A stretch of 36,954 nt of DNA from assembly GCA_021299035.1 (NCBI GenBank), contig JAJTGD010000018.1:1-36954 (forward strand). The letters are read 5' to 3'. The DNA is from Oxalobacteraceae bacterium. Lineage in GTDB: Bacteria; Pseudomonadota; Gammaproteobacteria; Burkholderiales; Burkholderiaceae_D. The position numbers and the translations under genes were made by a program. The notes beneath the pieces are model-generated. The model ran no database searches. It saw only the letters and a program-made list of their open reading frames with translations, and was not told the origin of the DNA. Shown here in pieces: positions 32,551 through 36,954 of this stretch. Numbering within the stretch: position 1 is the first letter of the stretch; each line of letters begins with the position of its first letter.

Positions 32551-33585
32551 ATGAGTTTCTTCGAACGTACTCTGAGCCTGTGGGTTTTTGGCTGTATCGT
32601 CGTCGGTATCGCACTGGGACAATTCTTCCCAGCCGCGTTCCAGGCGATCGGTGCGCTTGAGATCGCACGCGTCAACCTTCCGGTCGGTGCGCTGATTTGG
32701 GTAATGATCATTCCAATGCTGGTGAAAGTAGACTTCAGTGCGCTGCATGAGGTCCGCCAGCATGTGCGTGGCATTGGTGTCACACTGTTTGTAAATTGGT
32801 TGGTCAAGCCTTTCTCGATGGCGCTGTTGGGCTGGATCTTCATTCGGCACCTATTCGCACCCCTTCTACCTACCGAGCAAATCGATAGCTATATCGCTGG
32901 TTTGATTTTATTGGCTGCGGCACCGTGTACCGCGATGGTGTTCGTCTGGAGTCGTCTGACCGATGGTGATCCCCTGTTCACGCTTTCGCAGGTAGCACTG
33001 AATGACAGCATTATGGTGTTTGCCTTCGCACCCATCGTTGCGCTGTTGCTGGGCATGTCATCGATTGTGGTGCCGTGGGAGACCTTACTGACCTCGGTGG
33101 TGTTGTACATCGTGATACCCGTTACCCTTGCGCAGCTATGGCGTCGTAGCTTGCTCGCGCGTGGGCAGGAAGTATTCGATGCCACTATGCAGCGTATAGG
33201 AACCTGGTCGATCGTTGCGCTGCTAGCGACGCTGGTTTTGCTGTTCGGATTTCAAGGTGAGGCGATTCTTCGACAACCGCTGGTGATCGCACTACTGGCT
33301 GTGCCGATTCTGATTCAGGTATTTTTTAACGCTGGACTGGCGTACTGGCTGAACCGCAAGCTCGGCGAATCCCACGCCGTGGCTTGTCCCTCTGCCCTGA
33401 TTGGCGCGTCGAATTTTTTCGAGCTGGCGGTAGCCGCTGCCATCAGCCTGTTTGGCTTTGACTCGGGTGCGGCTTTGGCGACCGTGGTTGGGGTACTGAT
33501 CGAGGTACCCGTGATGCTAGTGGTAGTAAAAATTGTGAACAACAGTCGCGCCTGGTATGAGAAGGCGCCTGCTGAAAAGGCGTGA
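32551..33585 (+). CDS. acr3: Arsenite efflux transporter Acr3
   Basis: An inner-membrane arsenite/proton exchanger of the BART superfamily. The 344-residue protein has about 10 hydrophobic segments. LLAAAPCTAMVFVWSRLTDG holds the essential Cys126, and the C-terminal half has IGASNFFELAVAAAISLFG with the family Glu. It starts FFERTLSLWVFGCIVVGIAL, as Acr3 proteins do. It lies 33 bp after arsR and is the last gene of arsC-arsR-acr3, convergent with phoR with only a 4-bp gap between stops. Confidence 0.93.
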   Translation: MSFFERTLSLWVFGCIVVGIALGQFFPAAFQAIGALEIARVNLPVGALIWVMIIPMLVKVDFSALHEVRQHVRGIGVTLFVNWLVKPFSMALLGWIFIRHLFAPLLPTEQIDSYIAGLILLAAAPCTAMVFVWSRLTDGDPLFTLSQVALNDSIMVFAFAPIVALLLGMSSIVVPWETLLTSVVLYIVIPVTLAQLWRRSLLARGQEVFDATMQRIGTWSIVALLATLVLLFGFQGEAILRQPLVIALLAVPILIQVFFNAGLAYWLNRKLGESHAVACPSALIGASNFFELAVAAAISLFGFDSGAALATVVGVLIEVPVMLVVVKIVNNSRAWYEKAPAEKA

Positions 33586-33589
33586 TCGC

Positions 33590-34891
33590 TCAGCCCTCGT
33601 GCAGCACCATCGCGCTGCGTGGGAATTGAATCGTAAAGCGACTGCCTTTACCCGCCTCGGAGTGGATCTGTAGCTGTGCATCATGCCGCATCAGTACATG
33701 CTTGACGATTGCGAGGCCCAATCCGGTTCCCTTGGTCTCGCGTGATCGGCTCTTGTCCACTCGGTAGAAGCGTTCTGTCAGACGCGAAATGTGCTCCTGA
33801 CTAATACCGATGCCAGTGTCTGAAACGATGCAACGCGGGCCTTCATCACCGTTGGACCACTGGATTTCGACTTCCCCACCATCTGGCGTATAGCGCACCG
33901 CATTCGACACCAGATTACCAATCGCACTGCGCAACTCTTCGGTATTGCCGCGCAAGTCGGGGCCATTCACCACCAAACTGATCTGATGCCGACCGGCGGA
34001 CAGTGCGTTTGCCTCAGCTTCAATTTTCTCGAGTAACTCGCGAATATTGATTTCTTCCTCGCGCAGCGGGTAATCCATCGATTCAAGGCGGGTCAATACC
34101 AACATATCCTCGACTAAATGCTGCATGCGCTGACCTTGCTCGACCATCAGCTTCATGTGTCGCGTGCGCGTCGGCGTATCCAGCTCGGGTTGGTTCGCTG
34201 CGATTTCCAGAAAACCATTTATGACCGTCAGAGGCGTTCTCAGCTCATGCGAGGCGTTGGCGATGAAATCTCGACGCATCTGATCAAGCCGCTCAAAGTC
34301 CGTCACGTCATGCGATACCAAAATATGTCGTCGATTCTCGAACGGAATCAGGCGCACAACCAGCTTGCGGTCATCTACGGCGAGCGTGAGTGGCTCTTCA
34401 TAACGACCGAGGATGATGTAATCAATGAACTCCGGGCTGCGGATAAGGTTGGTGACACGCATACCTTTATCGGTCGCCAGCGATAAGCCAAGGTGCTGCT
34501 CGGCCACCGGGTTGCACCATTCAAGGAATAGTACGTCGTCCATGATGACCACACCGTCTGGCAACTGGCTCATGGCTTGCCTGAAGCGTGACAACCACTC
34601 TGCTAATTCAGCGCGGTTTTTCTGATCCTCACGCCGCATTCGGTACAGCTTGGCAAAAATTTCCGTCCACGCGCCGCCACCATCATCGAGCCTGACCCGC
34701 TCAGGGTCTTCCAGCCAAGCCGACAAGCGGTACATGTAGAACAGTTGCTGCAAGAGCAGGAGGGCAAGCACCAACAACGCCATCAGCAAACCCACCAGCG
34801 CGCCCCACAGATAACCAGTCGCCAAGCCGGCAACACTGACCAACGCGAAGCGCAGAGCCACGGGGATCCAGAACAGGTTTCGATGCGTCAT
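33590..34891 (-). CDS. phoR: Phosphate-regulon sensor kinase PhoR
   Basis: This is the histidine kinase of the PhoR-PhoB system, controlled by PstSCAB-PhoU. In the 433 residues there are two close N-terminal membrane helices (about 9-50). A charged linker and a PAS domain (about 105-200, starting QAMSQLPDGVVIMDD) follow. Next is the HisKA motif FIANASHELRTPLTVINGFL with His215. The ATPase domain has the N box NLVSNAVRYTPDG, G1 VSDTGIGIS and G2 KGTGLGLAIVKHVL. It lacks a large periplasmic domain, as usual for PhoR. It lies downstream of phoB in the same direction, after a 175-bp gap in which I see no gene. Confidence 0.95.
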   Translation of the reverse strand: MTHRNLFWIPVALRFALVSVAGLATGYLWGALVGLLMALLVLALLLLQQLFYMYRLSAWLEDPERVRLDDGGGAWTEIFAKLYRMRREDQKNRAELAEWLSRFRQAMSQLPDGVVIMDDVLFLEWCNPVAEQHLGLSLATDKGMRVTNLIRSPEFIDYIILGRYEEPLTLAVDDRKLVVRLIPFENRRHILVSHDVTDFERLDQMRRDFIANASHELRTPLTVINGFLEIAANQPELDTPTRTRHMKLMVEQGQRMQHLVEDMLVLTRLESMDYPLREEEINIRELLEKIEAEANALSAGRHQISLVVNGPDLRGNTEELRSAIGNLVSNAVRYTPDGGEVEIQWSNGDEGPRCIVSDTGIGISQEHISRLTERFYRVDKSRSRETKGTGLGLAIVKHVLMRHDAQLQIHSEAGKGSRFTIQFPRSAMVLHEG

Positions 34892-35066
34892 CTCGGGGGA
34901 ACACTCAATACCGGCCTATGCCGAGCAGTTGGTTGAGCTGCCGCTGCCGGTGGACATACCGCTGAGCAGACACGCGGCAAAGTCTCGGGCAGATCGGCGG
35001 AAGCAAGGTCTTGTCAGTGCTTGCGGCACGGCCAGATCCCGACTGGCGCGATTGTACTGGAGACCG

Positions 35067-35756
35067 CTACTTCTCCGACAGCATATAACCAACGCTGCGG
35101 ACGGTTTTGATCAGGCCGTCGGCGGGCGCCAAGGCCTTGCGTAGGCGGAGGATGTGGACATCCACGGTACGCTCCTCGAGCACCACATGGTCTCCCCATA
35201 CCTTGTCGAGTAACTGGCCACGGGTAAACACGCGCTCGGGGTGGGCGATCAGGAAGCGTAATAGCTTGAACTCGGCGTGGCCCATCTCAATTGCCTGGCC
35301 ATCGACGCTGACACGACAACTCACCGGATCTACGGTCAGCGGGCCAGCACGCATTTCAAGCTCGGAGTGCTCCGGGGTTTTACGCCGGATCAGCGCCTTG
35401 ATACGGGCATTTAGTTCCCGCGGCGAGAATGGTTTGGTGATGTAATCATCAGCACCCTGCTCCAGCCCCTGCACCTTGTCTTCTTCCATGCTTTTGGCAG
35501 TCAGCATGATGACAGGCAGGTTAGCGAAGTTGCGGTCTGCACGAATGCGTGCCAACAGACGGATACCGGATTGATCCGGCAGCATCCAATCCAGCAGCAT
35601 GAGCTGGGGACGCTTCTGCTGCAGGTAAGCCCAGGCACTGGCGGTGTCGTTGACCGCGTCTACCGCCCACCCGGCACTCTTGAGGGTAAAGGTGATCAGT
35701 TCGACGATGGGCAGCTCGTCTTCAACAACCAGAATGGTAGGTTCAACCGCTGCCAT
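35067..35756 (-). CDS. phoB: Phosphate-regulon response regulator PhoB
   Basis: An OmpR-type regulator that binds Pho boxes when phosphorylated. The 229 residues contain a receiver domain (about 6-120) with acidic VEDELP, phospho-accepting Asp56 in MLLDWMLPDQSG, and Thr/Lys in IMLTAKS. The C-terminal winged helix (about 130-229) contains FKLLRFLIAHPERVFTRGQL and VDVHILRLRKAL. GGGAAGCG precedes the ATG. It is 15 bp after phoU in the same operon. The candidate Pho boxes in this window would be its targets. Confidence 0.95.
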   Translation of the reverse strand: MAAVEPTILVVEDELPIVELITFTLKSAGWAVDAVNDTASAWAYLQQKRPQLMLLDWMLPDQSGIRLLARIRADRNFANLPVIMLTAKSMEEDKVQGLEQGADDYITKPFSPRELNARIKALIRRKTPEHSELEMRAGPLTVDPVSCRVSVDGQAIEMGHAEFKLLRFLIAHPERVFTRGQLLDKVWGDHVVLEERTVDVHILRLRKALAPADGLIKTVRSVGYMLSEK

Positions 35757-35771
35757 GAATCGCTTCCCGCC

Positions 35772-36470
35772 TCAGGCGGCGCCTTGCTGCACGGCGTAAT
35801 CCGTATGGCGAATATCCTTACCCTCGACGATATACACCACATACTCGGCAATATTTTTTGCATGATCGCCAATGCGCTCAATCGCCTTGGCAACCCATAG
35901 CGTATCGAGCGATGCCGAGATAGTTCGTGGATCTTCCATCATGAAGGTGATGACGTTCCGCATGACTAATCGAAATTCATTATCGACTTTTTCATCATCG
36001 ATGATCAGGCGAGTAGCCAGCTTTTGATCCAGTCGGGCGAACGCATCGAGTGATTCATGCAACAGTTTACCCGCATGGTCGGCCATCACGCGTATCGTAT
36101 CTTCATGGGCGATGGGCACCAATCCGCGCTGATGCATTTGTGCGGCAGCACGTGCGATCTTGGTTGCTTCATCGCCGATACGCTCAAGATCCGTAATCAC
36201 CTTGATGGTCGCCATAACCGTACGAAGATCATTGGCAGCAGGCTGACGCTTTACGATCAAATGGCTGCAGGCATCATCCAGCGCGACCTCCATCTGATTC
36301 ACCTCGATGTCAGCAGCTTTAATGCGCTCGGCTTCTCTGGCATCGAGCAAGCGGAAGCAAGCCAGCGCGTCGAAAAATTGTTTTTCGACCAAACCGCCCA
36401 TTTGCAAAACGCGCGAGCGGATCGCTTCGAGATCTTGCTCGTACTGGCGCGACGAATGTTCATTCGGCAT
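35772..36470 (-). CDS. phoU: Phosphate signalling protein PhoU
   Basis: PhoU links PstSCAB transport to PhoR and keeps the regulon off when phosphate is plentiful. The 232-residue length is typical. Two related three-helix PhoU repeats are visible, the first around QMGGLVEKQFFDALACF and DLERIGDEATKIARAA, the second with TLWVAKAIERIGDHAKNIAE. Each carries the metal-binding E/D-x-x-x-D pattern of the family. AGGAG precedes the ATG. It lies 13 bp after pstB and before phoB. Confidence 0.95.
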   Translation of the reverse strand: MPNEHSSRQYEQDLEAIRSRVLQMGGLVEKQFFDALACFRLLDAREAERIKAADIEVNQMEVALDDACSHLIVKRQPAANDLRTVMATIKVITDLERIGDEATKIARAAAQMHQRGLVPIAHEDTIRVMADHAGKLLHESLDAFARLDQKLATRLIIDDEKVDNEFRLVMRNVITFMMEDPRTISASLDTLWVAKAIERIGDHAKNIAEYVVYIVEGKDIRHTDYAVQQGAA

Positions 36471-36483
36471 GGTGGTCTCCTGA

Positions 36484-36954
36484 TCAGCCGAAGCGGCCGG
36501 TAATATAGTCCTGCGTTTCTTTCTTGGTAGGGTTCAAGAAGATTTTATCGGTTTCACCAAACTCGACCAACTCGCCCAAATACATATACGCCGTGAAGTC
36601 CGAGCAACGGGCTGCTTGCTGCATATTGTGGGTGACGATCGTGATGGTGTAATCCTCTTTCAGCTCGCTGATCAGCTCTTCGATTTTGACGGTTGAGATC
36701 GGATCAAGTGCCGAGGTTGGCTCATCCAGCAACAATACATCGGGTTTGACCGCGACGCCGCGGGCAATACACAAACGCTGCTGCTGGCCACCGGAGAGCG
36801 AGAGCCCGCTCTTGCCCAGTTTGTCTTTCACCTCATTCCACAGTGCCGCCTTGTTCAGCGCCCACTCAACGCGCTCATCCATCTCGCCTTTTGAGAGGTT
36901 TTCATAGAGCCGAACGCCAAAGGCGATATTTTCATAAATCGACATCGGAAATGG
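36484..36954 (-). CDS. pstB: Phosphate ABC transporter ATPase PstB, C-terminal part
   Basis: The gene runs off the right edge; about 156 C-terminal codons are present. The sequence enters at [18 protein letters not shown], typical of PstB just after the Q loop. It continues with the ABC signature [14 protein letters not shown], Walker [13 protein letters not shown] and the H loop [16 protein letters not shown]. The ending is the usual PstB C-terminus, [13 protein letters not shown]. It energises phosphate import through PstC/PstA. The Walker A and the upstream pst genes lie outside the window. Confidence 0.95.
   Translation of the reverse strand, partial: PFPMSIYENIAFGVRLYENLSKGEMDERVEWALNKAALWNEVKDKLGKSGLSLSGGQQQRLCIARGVAVKPDVLLLDEPTSALDPISTVKIEELISELKEDYTITIVTHNMQQAARCSDFTAYMYLGELVEFGETDKIFLNPTKKETQDYITGRFG

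Noticed and set aside
34892-35066. Possible gene or separate promoter between phoB and phoR
   Set aside because: The 175-bp gap is long for an operon but shows no convincing frame, Pho box or terminator.

Overview
The window is a chromosomal segment of a proteobacterium, most likely a betaproteobacterium. The reasons are the prpR/prpB-prpC-acnD-prpF-prpE arrangement, the pstB-phoU-phoB-phoR order, the Lys/Ala-rich histone-H1-like proteins and the general codon use. The genus cannot be fixed from sequence alone. No rRNA, tRNA, CRISPR array, prophage or insertion sequence was seen.

Left part (1-12.4 kb). The 3' end of pepA with its terminator is followed by an A+T-rich gene of unknown function and xthA (exonuclease III). 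Next comes a complete 2-methylcitrate (propionate) operon on the minus strand, prpB-prpC-acnD-prpF-prpE, divergent from its activator gene prpR. The prpR-prpB gap holds a full sigma-54 control region: a consensus -24/-12 promoter, an IHF-consensus site and five TGAAACA/TGTTTCA half-sites. A pair of inverted REP-like hairpins separates acnD from prpF.

Middle part (12.4-28.3 kb). This looks like a phosphate-starvation and membrane-lipid-remodelling region. It holds a PPK2 kinase, a CDP-diacylglycerol pyrophosphatase-like exported protein, an OlsB-type ornithine N-acyltransferase, a TAT-exported PhoX phosphatase, and a PlcP-type phospholipase C with an Agt/MGDG-synthase-type glycosyltransferase plus an unknown membrane protein in one operon. 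It also holds ppk-sixA divergent from pstS. Between them lie two paralogous Lys/Ala-rich DNA-binding-like proteins, an AdoMet decarboxylase (speD), a DUF3047 exported protein and small secreted or membrane proteins. Direct repeats of TGTCA with an 11-bp period (Pho-box architecture) lie upstream of olsB, the second H1-like gene, plcP and ppk, with weaker ones before phoX and pstS. An orphan copy that matches best of all lies at 16095-16112.

Right part (28.3-37 kb). A predicted exported/outer-membrane protein is followed by an arsenic resistance cluster: arsJ and its partner GAPDH on the minus strand, divergent from arsC-arsR-acr3. Then come phoR, phoB, phoU and the 3' part of pstB on the minus strand; the rest of the pst operon lies beyond the window.

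Putting it together (inference): PhoR/PhoB, whose genes are here, would sense low phosphate. They would switch on PstS uptake, PhoX scavenging, polyphosphate metabolism and replacement of phospholipids by glycolipids and ornithine lipids. The adjacent ars genes deal with arsenate, the toxic mimic that enters by phosphate transporters. The least-explored parts are the membrane protein after agt, the two H1-like/RHH-like proteins and the orphan Pho box.
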